Shown: positions 28,259 to 37,221, counted from the first letter of the stretch. The stretch is DNA of 64,000 nt from Eubacterium sp. (GCA_024690665.1 JAILOU010000011.1:42562-106561); one strand, 5' to 3'. A program made the numbers and translations. The notes: generated by a model from the letters alone, not told the origin.

Positions 28259-29332
28259 CTATTTCTCTACAATTTTCTTTACTGCTTCAATTACAGCTTC
28301 ACGGCTCATGATGTTACCACCGGAGCAAAGGCATGTCTCAATCGGGCAACGCTCTTTTACACCTGCTTCTACGTCTTTTACGAACTGTGCAGGAATAGAC
28401 ATCTCCACATCAAGAACAGCTTTACACTTGCTATAATCAATCTCGTCAAATGCATTGTATGGGAATGGATTTACTGTCTTTGCACGAACAACGCCAACCT
28501 TGATTCCTTCTTCACGAAGAATATCTGCTACAGATTTTGCGATACGTGCTGAGATTCCATAAGAAGCAATTACAACTTCTGCATCTTCTAATTTATAATT
28601 CTCATATTCCGGAACCCATGAATCATATAATGCCTGTGCATCTTCGTTCACCTTCTGCATTACATTGGTGTCCCACTGACCCGGCTGAATCCAAGAACGG
28701 TTTGCATAATCAAGTTCATGACCAATACAAGCCCATTTCTTCTTGTCTTCTTTAATTTTTGCAACTTCTTCTTCCGTACGCATTTTTGGAAGTTCTACCG
28801 GCTCCATCATGGTTCCGATAACACCATCTGCAAGAATCAATACCGGATTCATATCCTGATCTGCAATATCAAATGCATTATAGGTCATATCTACAGCTTC
28901 CTGAACGGTTGCCGGTGCATATACACGCATCTGGAATCCACCATTACCGGATGCCTTTGTTGCCTGGAAATAATCCTGCTGTGCCGGCTGGATTGCTCCT
29001 ACACCTGGGCCTCCTCTGGAAATATTTGCATATACAATCGGAACACGTGCTGCTGCACAATAAGAAATTCCTTCACTCTTAAGAGCAACTCCCGGGCTTG
29101 ATGAAGATGTCATAGATCTTGTTCCGGCTGCTGCTGCTCCATATACCATATTGATGGAAGCAACTTCAGACTCACCCTGTACAAAGTTACCATTTACTTC
29201 CGGAAGTCTTCTTGCGAAATATTCCGGGATTTCATTCTGTGGTGTAATTGGATATCCGGCGAAAAATCTACAGCCGGATCTTACTGCTGCTTCTGCAATC
29301 GCTTCGCAGCCTTTCATTAATACTCGTGCCAT
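28259..29332 (-). CDS. 2-oxoacid:ferredoxin oxidoreductase alpha subunit
   Basis: A 357-residue subunit beginning with the YPITPQNE motif (GYPITPQNEIPEY), and with TSSSSPGVALKSEG, both standard for KorA/VorA/PorA. The C-terminal part (about 240-355) is the transketolase-like domain II that binds CoA. Clostridial relatives are often annotated as 3-methyl-2-oxobutanoate dehydrogenase (VorB); the order ferredoxin-alpha-beta-gamma fits VorDABC or KorDABC equally well. Confidence 0.92.
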   Translation of the reverse strand: MARVLMKGCEAIAEAAVRSGCRFFAGYPITPQNEIPEYFARRLPEVNGNFVQGESEVASINMVYGAAAAGTRSMTSSSSPGVALKSEGISYCAAARVPIVYANISRGGPGVGAIQPAQQDYFQATKASGNGGFQMRVYAPATVQEAVDMTYNAFDIADQDMNPVLILADGVIGTMMEPVELPKMRTEEEVAKIKEDKKKWACIGHELDYANRSWIQPGQWDTNVMQKVNEDAQALYDSWVPEYENYKLEDAEVVIASYGISARIAKSVADILREEGIKVGVVRAKTVNPFPYNAFDEIDYSKCKAVLDVEMSIPAQFVKDVEAGVKERCPIETCLCSGGNIMSREAVIEAVKKIVEK

Positions 29333-29348
29333 TATTTATTCACCTTCC

Positions 29349-29552
29349 TTACTTATACACATTAATTGCACCATCCGGACAGATACGTCCACAGATAGCA
29401 CATCCAATACAGTCATCTGGATTCTTTGGATATACATATTCATATCCTTTTGAGTTTACATTTTCGCCTACTGCAATTACGCCCTTAGGACAGTACTTGA
29501 TGCAGTAGCCACAACTCTTACAACGTTCTGCTACTACTTCGATCTTAGCCAT
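29349..29552 (-). CDS. 2-oxoacid:ferredoxin oxidoreductase delta subunit (2x[4Fe-4S])
   Basis: A 67-residue ferredoxin-like subunit with two complete cluster motifs, CKSCGYCIKYCPKG and CIGCAICGRICPDG. It passes electrons from the TPP site to external ferredoxin. First of the four enzyme genes, with GAGGAGG before the ATG. It follows the P-loop ATPase gene by 82 nt without an evident terminator, so the ATPase gene is likely part of the same operon. Confidence 0.93.
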   Translation of the reverse strand: MAKIEVVAERCKSCGYCIKYCPKGVIAVGENVNSKGYEYVYPKNPDDCIGCAICGRICPDGAINVYK

Positions 29553-29634
29553 ACGCTTAAAATCCTCCTCTCAAAAATAATATACCTGTTTGAATTTATA
29601 TATCATAACGCTTTCGCGTACAGATCATTGTTAC

Positions 29635-30402
29635 TTAGCCTCTTCCAGGCACCGGCGCCCCGGAAGGCATCTCGTCCTTTAGCCATTCATATGTCAGATA
29701 CAAATGAACCGGCAGAATTGGCACATTGCCAAAGTCTTTGACTTCTTCATACAGTTCTTCTCGCACACAGGCGAAATCTACTGCAATAATATCATCTAAT
29801 ATCTGTTCCATCTTTTGTGACCCTTCTGTAAATTCCTTTGCAGTCGTGGTCATGCCATTATTTGGATTATTTACCATGTGAAGCTTGCCCAGCTGAATGT
29901 GTGACACGCCAAGTATCTTACCAAGCGTCTCATCAATGTGGTCGATATCATATGACCATGGGCGATATGCATTTAACACATAATAGACGATGCTGTTGTC
30001 TTTATTAATCTTCGGCGCATAGCCACCAAGTGCTCTTGCTCCGATATAATCTCCACCAACATCCATAACGACTAAGCAGTTGTCATCTTTTAACAGATGG
30101 TTGACGCCTCCGATCATCGTCGGTGCATCATAAAACTGCTCCTGATAATGAAAATGGATTCCTTGCTGTTCCATTAATTCGCATACATCACGAGAACGGA
30201 ATAATGGTTTTGTCATATCCAAATCAAAGAAATGTACTTCCTTATCCCCTGCAACTTCCAATAAGTAAGCTGCAAAGTTAAGACAGACCTCACTCTTACC
30301 GCTTCCGGCCTCTCCTACAAATATAAAATTCGTCTTATCGCCTATCAGTTCTTTCATGATTGCTGAAATTGCCTGATTCAATATGACTGCACCCCATTTC
30401 AA
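29635..30402 (-). CDS. P-loop ATPase/GTPase of unknown function (MinD-like)
   Basis: A protein of up to 255 residues with a Walker A motif GEAGSGKSE (about 29-37), an acidic DLDMTKP segment after strand 2 and VMDVGGDYIGARAL as probable Walker B/switch region, which resembles the SIMIBI (MinD/Mrp) class. The C-terminus is short. The frame opens with TTG at 30402; a second TTG at 30381 with GGGGT 9 nt upstream and an ATG at 30357 are alternatives. It lies upstream of the VorDABC/KorDABC-type genes and divergent from a LysR regulator. A role in maturation or control of that iron-sulfur enzyme is inference only. Confidence 0.78.
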   Translation of the reverse strand: MKWGAVILNQAISAIMKELIGDKTNFIFVGEAGSGKSEVCLNFAAYLLEVAGDKEVHFFDLDMTKPLFRSRDVCELMEQQGIHFHYQEQFYDAPTMIGGVNHLLKDDNCLVVMDVGGDYIGARALGGYAPKINKDNSIVYYVLNAYRPWSYDIDHIDETLGKILGVSHIQLGKLHMVNNPNNGMTTTAKEFTEGSQKMEQILDDIIAVDFACVREELYEEVKDFGNVPILPVHLYLTYEWLKDEMPSGAPVPGRG

Positions 30403-30430
30403 TTAGATTTTTCGTCCTTCGTCTATGTAA

Positions 30431-30460
30431 ATTCTACTACGGTTAGTTAAACCTTGTGAA
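30431..30460 (-). promoter_or_regulatory. Candidate promoter of the P-loop ATPase / oxidoreductase operon
   Basis: Minus strand: TTCACA (30455-30460), 18-bp spacer, TAGAAT (30431-30436), placing transcription start near 30424, just upstream of the TTG start codons. Confidence 0.45.
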
Positions 30461-30513
30461 GTGAATTTTTGGCGACTGTTATTCCAAAAATGACTATAAC
30501 CTTGCTACCTTTC

Positions 30514-30542
30514 TTGAAAATCACAGATTTATGCGTTAGAAT
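30514..30542 (+). promoter_or_regulatory. Promoter of the lysR gene
   Basis: TTGAAA (30514-30519), 17-bp spacer, TAGAAT (30537-30542); expected start near 30549. The divergent promoter for the oxidoreductase side lies about 55 bp away, an arrangement typical of LysR-controlled operons. Confidence 0.65.
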
Positions 30543-30573
30543 TACCCTGTATAGCAAATTTTTTGAGGGTAAT
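30541..30573 (+). promoter_or_regulatory. Inverted repeat spanning the lysR transcription start and SD
   Basis: ATTACCCT (30541-30548) and AGGGTAAT (30566-30573) are perfect inverted 8-bp arms, 17 bp apart. The left arm overlaps the end of the -10 hexamer and the right arm contains the ribosome binding site GAGGGT. An autoregulatory operator is the simplest reading; an SD-masking RNA hairpin would need transcription to start further upstream. Confidence 0.5.
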
Positions 30574-30576
30574 ACT

Positions 30577-31512
30577 ATGGAAATCAAACAATTAGAATAT
30601 TTCGTTCAGATCGTTGACTGTGGAACTTTCTCTGCCGCTGCGCAGAAGAACTTTATTACACAGTCTGCCTTAAGTAAGATTATTAAAAAACTGGAAAATG
30701 AGCTTGGTACCGACCTGTTATACAGCCAGGGCAAGAATACCGTTCCTACCGATACCGGCAAGATTCTTTATCTTCAGGCCAAGAAAATTCTTCATGAATG
30801 TTCTGTTGCCGTCAACCAGATTGAAGCTGCCAAGGGTAACCCTACCGGTTCTCTTCGCATCTCCGTATCCGGTCCCTGGAATCGTCTGACCAATGTCTAT
30901 CATATGATTACAGACTTTGTTCAGCGTTATCCGGATATCGTTCTTGATGTTGAACGCCTTGCTTCTAATATATATCGTGAGAATCTTACCAGTGGTAATA
31001 CGGACATTGCCATCATCTGTGGTACTCCGCAGGCCGAAACCCAATTCGAACGCATCGAACTGTTAAAGTCCCGCTACTACCTGTTGATGCCTGATGATCA
31101 TCCGCTGGCTGCCAAAGATGTTCTTACCTGGGAGGATATCCTGGATGTGCCTTTGGCTTTATTCCCGGAGAACTATCAGCTTCATCAGCTTGTTCTTGAG
31201 AACTTTCACAAGCTTGGCAAGAAACCTGACATCCGTATGACTTCTGATCAGCCGGATCTTCTGCTTCACGTAGCTGCCTTTAATCACTGGTGCACCATCT
31301 GGGGTGATGAACCAACAATTGATGACGAGGAAGCTCATGGTATGAAAGGTGTTCCGATGGATGTGGAACATGTCTTTTCTTTGCTTCGTCGTAATGAAGC
31401 TTATGGTTCACAAGCTGAAAGAACATTTATTGAATTTGTTAAATCTCACTGGGATGAATATAAGAATGAGCCGCCGATTGGACATATGGTTTCGCTTGGC
31501 TCTATGATCTAG
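30577..31512 (+). CDS. LysR family transcriptional regulator
   Basis: A 311-residue regulator started at the ATG at 30577 (GAGGGT 6 nt upstream), since the N-terminal LysR helix-turn-helix begins exactly there (MEIKQLEYFVQIVDCGTFSA). The C-terminal half is the usual periplasmic-binding-protein-like effector domain. It is divergent from the P-loop ATPase and oxidoreductase genes, so it probably controls them and itself. The effector is unknown. Confidence 0.9.
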   Translation: MEIKQLEYFVQIVDCGTFSAAAQKNFITQSALSKIIKKLENELGTDLLYSQGKNTVPTDTGKILYLQAKKILHECSVAVNQIEAAKGNPTGSLRISVSGPWNRLTNVYHMITDFVQRYPDIVLDVERLASNIYRENLTSGNTDIAIICGTPQAETQFERIELLKSRYYLLMPDDHPLAAKDVLTWEDILDVPLALFPENYQLHQLVLENFHKLGKKPDIRMTSDQPDLLLHVAAFNHWCTIWGDEPTIDDEEAHGMKGVPMDVEHVFSLLRRNEAYGSQAERTFIEFVKSHWDEYKNEPPIGHMVSLGSMI

Positions 31513-31519
31513 ATGTGTT

Positions 31520-31552
31520 GCGCTGTCGCAGTTATGCGGCGGCGCTTTTTTT
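31520..31552 (+). terminator. Terminator of the lysR gene
   Basis: An 11-bp stem (GCGCTGTCGCA / TGCGGCGGCGC, two G-T pairs, loop GTTA) followed by seven T residues, starting 8 nt after the lysR stop. Confidence 0.85.
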
Positions 31553-31569
31553 GTGTCGTTTCCGGTATA

Positions 31570-31917
31570 GCGTTTTGCTCTCGACTGAGAATACGATTTC
31601 TCCCCGCACCGACCCGCCGCTGTTCAAAATTTTCCTGCGTATCTTTTGATTTACCCGCCACCGCCCGTGTTCTGCTAGGATGGGTTGTGGTAGGTTTACA
31701 AGAAATGGCTCGTTGTGTTTGCAACACAACACCGGTCATAAAAAGACAGGCGACCATGCAAGCAAGCTTGCGGCCGCCAGTTTTTTATTCCCTGTCTGCT
31801 TCGCAGACGGGCCATTTCTTTTTGACATTCGAGGCAGCCTCGGTTCGGTTTGGCGGGTACTTGATACTCGTAAAATTTTGGCGGCTCTCGACGTGCTTGT
31901 CGAAATGTATTCCTCAG
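31570..31917 (+). repeat. Branched foldback element, unit A
   Basis: Shares with the other units the left block (GCACCGACCCGCCGCT, TTCCTGCG, GTGTTCTGCTAGGAT) and the right block (CGAGGCAGCCTCGGTTCGG, GGCGGCTCTCGA, TCGAAATGTAT). The two blocks are imperfect inverted repeats of each other (31616-31663 with 31841-31885). Inside them AGAAATGGC (31701-31709) pairs with GCCATTTCT (31811-31819). This second stem encloses a hairpin GTTGTGTT-tgc-AACACAAC, an A/T-clamped stem (31740-31788) around GCAAGCAAGCTTGC, and a hairpin GTCTGC-ttc-GCAGAC. Lies after the lysR terminator. Long reading frames across it exist on both strands, but they follow the palindromes and differ between copies, so I do not call them genes. 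Bases 31918-32086 form a spacer to unit A' with no gene seen. Confidence 0.75.
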
Positions 31918-32086
31918 TCGGAGCAAAGTTACCGGCTCCGCAAAGTAATCCTTTCGAATAGACTGTTAAGCCGAAGCCACATATCTACATCCTTGACGAA
32001 TGGCTACAGCAAGCAACAAACGATACTATCTCGGCAGCAACCGCTTCACAGTGGATTTTCGGCCGTGAACCTTCCAGCGACCGGAA

Positions 32087-32428
32087 AGGATACATTTTCG
32101 AATGCACATCGAGAGCCGCCGGTTCTTGACGAGCATCATTAGCGAGCTACGGACGAACCGAGGCTGCCTCGGATAACCTGAATATGCGAGAGGCTGCGCA
32201 GCAGACAAGGGAATAAAAAAGTAGAAGATTGCAAGCTTGCTTGCATAATCTTCTACTTTTTTAGAACCGTAGGGTGTGTCGAAGACACATCCCTCGCATA
32301 TGTACAATCTCTTTAACCATCCTAGCAGAACACGGTCGTCAGCGAGCGCAACAAAGATGCGCAGGAAAGAAGCGAATAGCGGCGGGTCGGTGCAGGCGAA
32401 AATAGTATACCTTAGAGGGAGCGTCCAT
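32087..32428 (-). repeat. Branched foldback element, unit A'
   Basis: Same family as unit A in opposite orientation, beginning just past the glgB stop codon and reading in the sense of glgB. Inner closing stem ATATGCGAG (32182-32190) with CTCGCATAT (32293-32301). Hairpin GGGTGTGTC-gaa-GACACATCC, then a 16-bp perfect stem AAAAAAGTAGAAGATT / AATCTTCTACTTTTTT around GCAAGCTTGC, then GCTGC/GCAGC. The stem sequences differ from unit A but all pair. Confidence 0.75.
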
Positions 32429-32446
32429 CCCCTCTCAGCCGAAACC

Positions 32447-34351
32447 CTAATTATATTGGAACACCGCAACCCCGTACCCCTTAAGTGGATACGCAATCGA
32501 ATACTCTCTGCCATCACACTCCGATAACACAGCCTCATAAGTATGTTCTTTCGAATCCTTTAACGTCTCGTTAAGCTGCATGTCCTGCGTGTAAATCAAC
32601 TTGTATTTCCCTTTCTTAGGGACCCCCACGCGATAATCATCACGCTCAACCGGCGTAAAATTAATCACAAACAAAAGATTCTTCTTACCGGTCGGACTCT
32701 TTCTGACAAAACTAAAGATACTGCGATCGGCGTCATTTGCATTAATCCACTCGAACGCATTCCAGTTTCTTTCATTCGTATAAAGACAAGGAAACTTTTT
32801 ATAAATACTTAAAAGCCCCTTAACGAAAGCCTGAAGATCCGCATGCTCCGGGTCATCTAACAGATACCAGTCAAGTTCACGGTCTTCCGCCCACTCACGC
32901 TCCTGTCCAAAGTCCTGACCCATAAACAAAAGCATCTTGCCCGGATGGCCGAGCATAAATGCATAACCGGCCTTTAGATTCTTAAACTTATCGGTCTTGA
33001 AACCAGGCATCTTATTAAGCATCGAGCACTTTAAGTGAACCACCTCATCATGCGAAAGCACAAGGATATAATCCTCCGATTCATTGTAACTCATGCCAAA
33101 TGTCATCTTATGATGAGATCCTTTACGCAGAATCGGATCCAACTTCATGTAATCCAAAAAATCGTGCATCCAGCCCATATTCCATTTGTAAGAGAAGTTT
33201 AGGCCACCATCCATCGCATCACCGGTGATCATCGGCCATGCAGTCGACTCCTCCGCAATCATGTAAGTGCCGGGATTGCGGCCAAGTACCAGAGTGTTGA
33301 GATGTTTAAAGAACTCAACTGCCTCAAGGTTTTTATTTTCACCATATTTATTGGCTACCCACTGTCCATCGCTCTTGCCATAGTCAAGATAAAGCATGGA
33401 AGCAACGGCATCCACACGAAGTCCGTCCACATGGAACTCTTCCACCCAGTTCAGCGCACTGCCCATCAGGAAGTTACACACTTCGTTCTTTCCATAATTA
33501 AAGATTTTGGTTCCCCAGTCAGGATGCTCACCCATACGAGGATCCGGATGCTCATAAAGCGGCTCTCCATCAAATTCCCGAAGACCGGCTTCATCCTTAG
33601 GAAAATGTGCCGGAACCCAGTCAAGGATAACACCGATACCATGCTTATGCATCGTGTCCACAAAATATTTGAAATCTTCCGGCGTTCCATAGCGAGATGT
33701 CGGAGCGTAATAGCCGGTTACCTGATAGCCCCAGGAGCCGTCAAATGGATACTCTGAAATTCCCATAAGTTCCACATGGGTGTATCCCATCTCCTTCACA
33801 TAATCGCACAGACTTGCTGCCAGTTCGCGATAGGTATACATCCCTTCGATGCCTTCCTCTTCCTTAAAATGTCGTTTCCAGGAAGCAGGATGCACTTCGT
33901 AAATGGCCATCGGAATATCCTTCGAATCTTCAAGCTTCTTGCGCTTGTTCATCCATTTTGTATCTGTCCACTTATACGAGCTGCTGTCAAAGACTCTCGA
34001 TGAAGTGCCCGGGCGAAGCTCCGCATAGGACGCGTAAGGATCAGCCTTGTAAATGTACGCACCACCAGATGTTTCAATGAGGTATTTGTACATCTCTCCA
34101 TTTTCAAGATTCGGAACAAAAAGCTCATAGATGCCAAGCGGTTCAAGCCGTTTCATTTCATAGGCATCCTGCGCCTGCCAGTCGGCAAATGCTCCCGTCA
34201 CCCATACGCGTCTGGCATGTGGTGCCCAAACGCCAAAGCGAACACCCTTCCTGCCATCTGACTCATCATAGTGCGCACCAAGCTTTTTATAGATTTCATA
34301 ATGTCTTCCGTTTCCAAACAGATACATATCGTACTCAGAAAAACCATTCAT
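32447..34351 (-). CDS. glgB: 1,4-alpha-glucan branching enzyme
   Basis: Glycogen branching enzyme of GH13 type, about 634 residues. An N-terminal CBM48 domain (about 30-110, FGVWAPHARRVWVTGAFADW) precedes the catalytic barrel, with nucleophile Asp in GLRVDAVASM, general acid Glu in IAEESTAW and the HD pair in LVLSHDEVVH. A C-terminal beta domain closes the protein. The ATG at 34351 is preferred (8 nt after GAGGG) over a GTG at 34366. It follows the TPR/AAA gene by 32 nt, suggesting one operon; other glycogen genes are not in the window. No T-run terminator follows; unit A' begins directly downstream. Confidence 0.95.
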   Translation of the reverse strand: MNGFSEYDMYLFGNGRHYEIYKKLGAHYDESDGRKGVRFGVWAPHARRVWVTGAFADWQAQDAYEMKRLEPLGIYELFVPNLENGEMYKYLIETSGGAYIYKADPYASYAELRPGTSSRVFDSSSYKWTDTKWMNKRKKLEDSKDIPMAIYEVHPASWKRHFKEEEGIEGMYTYRELAASLCDYVKEMGYTHVELMGISEYPFDGSWGYQVTGYYAPTSRYGTPEDFKYFVDTMHKHGIGVILDWVPAHFPKDEAGLREFDGEPLYEHPDPRMGEHPDWGTKIFNYGKNEVCNFLMGSALNWVEEFHVDGLRVDAVASMLYLDYGKSDGQWVANKYGENKNLEAVEFFKHLNTLVLGRNPGTYMIAEESTAWPMITGDAMDGGLNFSYKWNMGWMHDFLDYMKLDPILRKGSHHKMTFGMSYNESEDYILVLSHDEVVHLKCSMLNKMPGFKTDKFKNLKAGYAFMLGHPGKMLLFMGQDFGQEREWAEDRELDWYLLDDPEHADLQAFVKGLLSIYKKFPCLYTNERNWNAFEWINANDADRSIFSFVRKSPTGKKNLLFVINFTPVERDDYRVGVPKKGKYKLIYTQDMQLNETLKDSKEHTYEAVLSECDGREYSIAYPLKGYGVAVFQYN

Positions 34352-34383
34352 ATTCATGTCCCTCACTTTACCGGCTAAACTGT

Positions 34384-37221
34384 CTATCCTTCAAAGTCCT
34401 TTTCAACCAAGGTCTTAAGCCCTTCTTCTGACTTATTCTTTGAAAATACATTTCCGAATGCTTTTCTAAAACCACTCTTTTCAGAGTTTTCAATTGCCTC
34501 ATCCAAGATGTCCTTCACCTCGGTCAGCGTTGTTGCCTGGTCAACTCTTTGTACGTTGCCAATGCGATTATATAAAGCAAGGATTCCCATCTCATCAATC
34601 GAGTATCCCTCATCACGTGCATAACGTCTTGCAAATGTAACCAGTTCATCGCTGGTGAAGATTGGAATCGAAATCTTTTCCGTAAACTTCTTCGCAAAGG
34701 ATGCATCCAGTTTCATGGCATCCTCAATGCCCAGTCTGGTATCCTCTAAGATAACCAAAAGTCCGTCCGTATCCTGCTCCATCAGATCAGAAAGGATCCG
34801 CGCCGTTCCACTCGTTAAATCTCCGGCTTTTTCGATAATCAGGCAGCCGCCTTTTACCTTTTCAAAAACTTTTGCCACATCTTTTTGATTCAAAGAATCC
34901 GCATAGATACGGCCAGGACGGCCAATCATGCGTCCCGTCTTTTGCTGCAATGCCTTTAATAAGTTAGAAGCCATCTGCGTCTTACCACTTCCCGGATAAC
35001 CCTGGATAATGATATTACCACTCGCAGATGTACCATCTGCATCACGCATACGCTTTGCTGCTCCAACCAGCACCTGGCAAATCTGTCTTTCCATGCCACT
35101 TACCGGAACAAAGTAAGAGAAGGTCTTTCGCTGTTCTTCTGTCAGTTCCGTCTGATCATATTCATCAAATTCATCTTCCGGCTCTGCAATCTGCGGTATA
35201 TCATCATCATCTGACAGATCTGCAATGACCGGCATCGTAATATTTCTACGCAAATATTCGTCGTCACCAATTGCATCGGCAATCAGCTGCGCTTCCTTAC
35301 GCTCTTTGTCTTGTTCTTTCTTCGCCTCATCAATAATTAACTGGTCAAGAGAAGGCAGTTTCTGCGTCGGATCCGGTAATTTGTTCTCCGGTTTTTTCAA
35401 AAGTTCTTCAATTCCCTGTCCGGCTTTTTTCAGCTGTCCGATACCATCGCTTAAGATGCCACTTAGCTCTTGCTTTAAGATATCGGTGATACCATCAGCT
35501 TCTTTTTCAGCCTCCTGCATAGATTCTTCTAAGTTAACTTCTGCCTGCGGCTCCTGTCCGTCCGGCTCGTCAGCCATCGGCGTTTCTTCCGTCAGCATTT
35601 CTTCTACCGGCTCTTCCGGTGCTGTCATCTCTTCGGTCGGAAGTTCTTCTACCGGTTCTTCCTCAGCCGGCATAACTTCTTCCGGCTCGTAAATATGTTG
35701 TTGTGTGTAACCACTTCCCATTTCGAAATCCTCCAGATCAAATTCAATCTCATCCGGTGCAGGTACTTGTGGTTGAACCGGCTGCTGCGGTTCAAAATAG
35801 TTAACCGGCTCTTCACTGTCTTCTTCAAGTGAAGTCTCCGGTACGAATTCATCCGCCTGCGGTTGTGGGATAAATTCTTCCGGTTCCTCGGTATTAATAT
35901 ATGGTGCCGGTTCTTCATTCGGAATAGAAAGGTTCGGCATCGGAACCGGTATTACTTCAGGTTCATATGCTTTTGCATCTTCTTCCTGCGATACTTCAGG
36001 TGTAAATTCATCTTGCGTCTCTTGCTGTGAAGCCTCAATCTGCGGCATCACATCTTGAAGTTTCTCCATCAGATTGCCAGTTTCCTGCAACGCTCTTTGC
36101 TTTGCAGACTCAAGCTTACGCATCTTCGCATTCTCCATGGCAACTTCCGCTGCATGCTTGGTCTTCTCCCACTCTGCGAGAATGTCATCGATACTGATCT
36201 GACCTGTAATCTGACGCTCAAGCTCATTGCTTTCCGGAACCTTCATGCTAATCTGACCATCATAGTCTTCTGCAAGCAGTTCCTGAAAATCGTTCTTAAG
36301 CGTGCCATCAATCTCTGCTTCTTCCTCCATCTCACTAAGGCGCTGTGCCTTTTCCTCGACATCCGGATCCATCTGCAGATATGGAATCTCAGCCGCCATC
36401 TTCTTGACGTTGTTGAGGGTATCTGTCACCTCGTCCTTTTCCTTGGCGTCCATAATCTCCTGCATTGATCTGGCAAGTTCAGCCTGAAGATTGACGGTAT
36501 TAAACTTGCTTGGATTCGTCTTCACCGTTGGAATCTTCACCGGTGTATTCACAATCTCACCGGATTCAAGTTCGTCAGTCGGGCGCACTTCCACGATTCC
36601 ACTTCTACTTTGCTTAAGCTGGCGATACTTGTCTTCTTGATGTCTGGTCAGCGGCTGATAAAGCATCTTAAGCTCTAATGCCTTTTCTACATAGATGCCA
36701 TCTCCAAACCACAGCTCGAGTTCATCACATTCTTCTACGCACTGGTCGCCCATGCCTGCCTTGTGATACAGGTACGCAAGTTCATAAGACCATTCCTCAG
36801 AATAATCAAGTTCTTTGTATTCTTCCAGAATGCCAATCTGCTCTTGCAATGACGCACCAAGAGCCTTCGCCAAATGATACCGGAGAATGAACTTCATCGG
36901 GTCTTGCGGCGCAATTTCCAAAAATTCATTATAATAATTTCTTGCGGATTCGAGCTTGCCGGCTTTAATCGCCACACAGGTAAGCTCATATACGATATTT
37001 CGTCCGATAGGAGACCGGTCATATGCCATCAGTAACAGCTCAATACTGTCATCGTATCTGCCGACTTCTGCGTAGACCTTTCCGATATGAGTCAGAGTAT
37101 TGGAATTCTTAACTTTCTTCCAGTTAATTCCATCTGCGATTTCAACAGCAGTTGTAAAATCTTTTTGTTCAATCAGACTCTTAATCTGCTGCATCTTTAC
37201 TTTATATTCATACTTATCCAA
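34384..37221 (-). CDS. TPR-repeat protein with acidic linker and AAA-like ATPase domain
   Basis: A 945-residue soluble protein I do not recognise by name. Residues about 1-200 are TPR-like helical hairpins (YAEVGRYDDSIELLLMAYDRSP). Residues about 400-640 are very acidic, Pro/Glu-rich and probably disordered. The C-terminal 230 residues are an AAA-type domain with Walker A GYPGSGKTQ (about 741-749). The Walker B position reads CLIIEKAGDL, lacking the usual Asp-Glu, so ATP hydrolysis may be weak or absent. The lid helices resemble CbbX/SpoVK-type AAA proteins. It has its own near-consensus promoter and is followed at 32 nt by glgB. A scaffold or remodelling role is inference. Confidence 0.8.
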   Translation of the reverse strand: MDKYEYKVKMQQIKSLIEQKDFTTAVEIADGINWKKVKNSNTLTHIGKVYAEVGRYDDSIELLLMAYDRSPIGRNIVYELTCVAIKAGKLESARNYYNEFLEIAPQDPMKFILRYHLAKALGASLQEQIGILEEYKELDYSEEWSYELAYLYHKAGMGDQCVEECDELELWFGDGIYVEKALELKMLYQPLTRHQEDKYRQLKQSRSGIVEVRPTDELESGEIVNTPVKIPTVKTNPSKFNTVNLQAELARSMQEIMDAKEKDEVTDTLNNVKKMAAEIPYLQMDPDVEEKAQRLSEMEEEAEIDGTLKNDFQELLAEDYDGQISMKVPESNELERQITGQISIDDILAEWEKTKHAAEVAMENAKMRKLESAKQRALQETGNLMEKLQDVMPQIEASQQETQDEFTPEVSQEEDAKAYEPEVIPVPMPNLSIPNEEPAPYINTEEPEEFIPQPQADEFVPETSLEEDSEEPVNYFEPQQPVQPQVPAPDEIEFDLEDFEMGSGYTQQHIYEPEEVMPAEEEPVEELPTEEMTAPEEPVEEMLTEETPMADEPDGQEPQAEVNLEESMQEAEKEADGITDILKQELSGILSDGIGQLKKAGQGIEELLKKPENKLPDPTQKLPSLDQLIIDEAKKEQDKERKEAQLIADAIGDDEYLRRNITMPVIADLSDDDDIPQIAEPEDEFDEYDQTELTEEQRKTFSYFVPVSGMERQICQVLVGAAKRMRDADGTSASGNIIIQGYPGSGKTQMASNLLKALQQKTGRMIGRPGRIYADSLNQKDVAKVFEKVKGGCLIIEKAGDLTSGTARILSDLMEQDTDGLLVILEDTRLGIEDAMKLDASFAKKFTEKISIPIFTSDELVTFARRYARDEGYSIDEMGILALYNRIGNVQRVDQATTLTEVKDILDEAIENSEKSGFRKAFGNVFSKNKSEEGLKTLVEKDFEG

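Noticed and set aside
31570..32428. Insertion sequence or IS200/IS605-type element
   Set aside because: No transposase, TnpA, TnpB or recombinase frame is present; a MITE-like origin remains possible and is stated in the findings.
31513..32538. Long reading frames across foldback units A and A' on both strands
   Set aside because: They follow the palindromic sequence, change frame between copies, lack ribosome binding sites and overlap glgB; similar peptides recur only because the repeat recurs.
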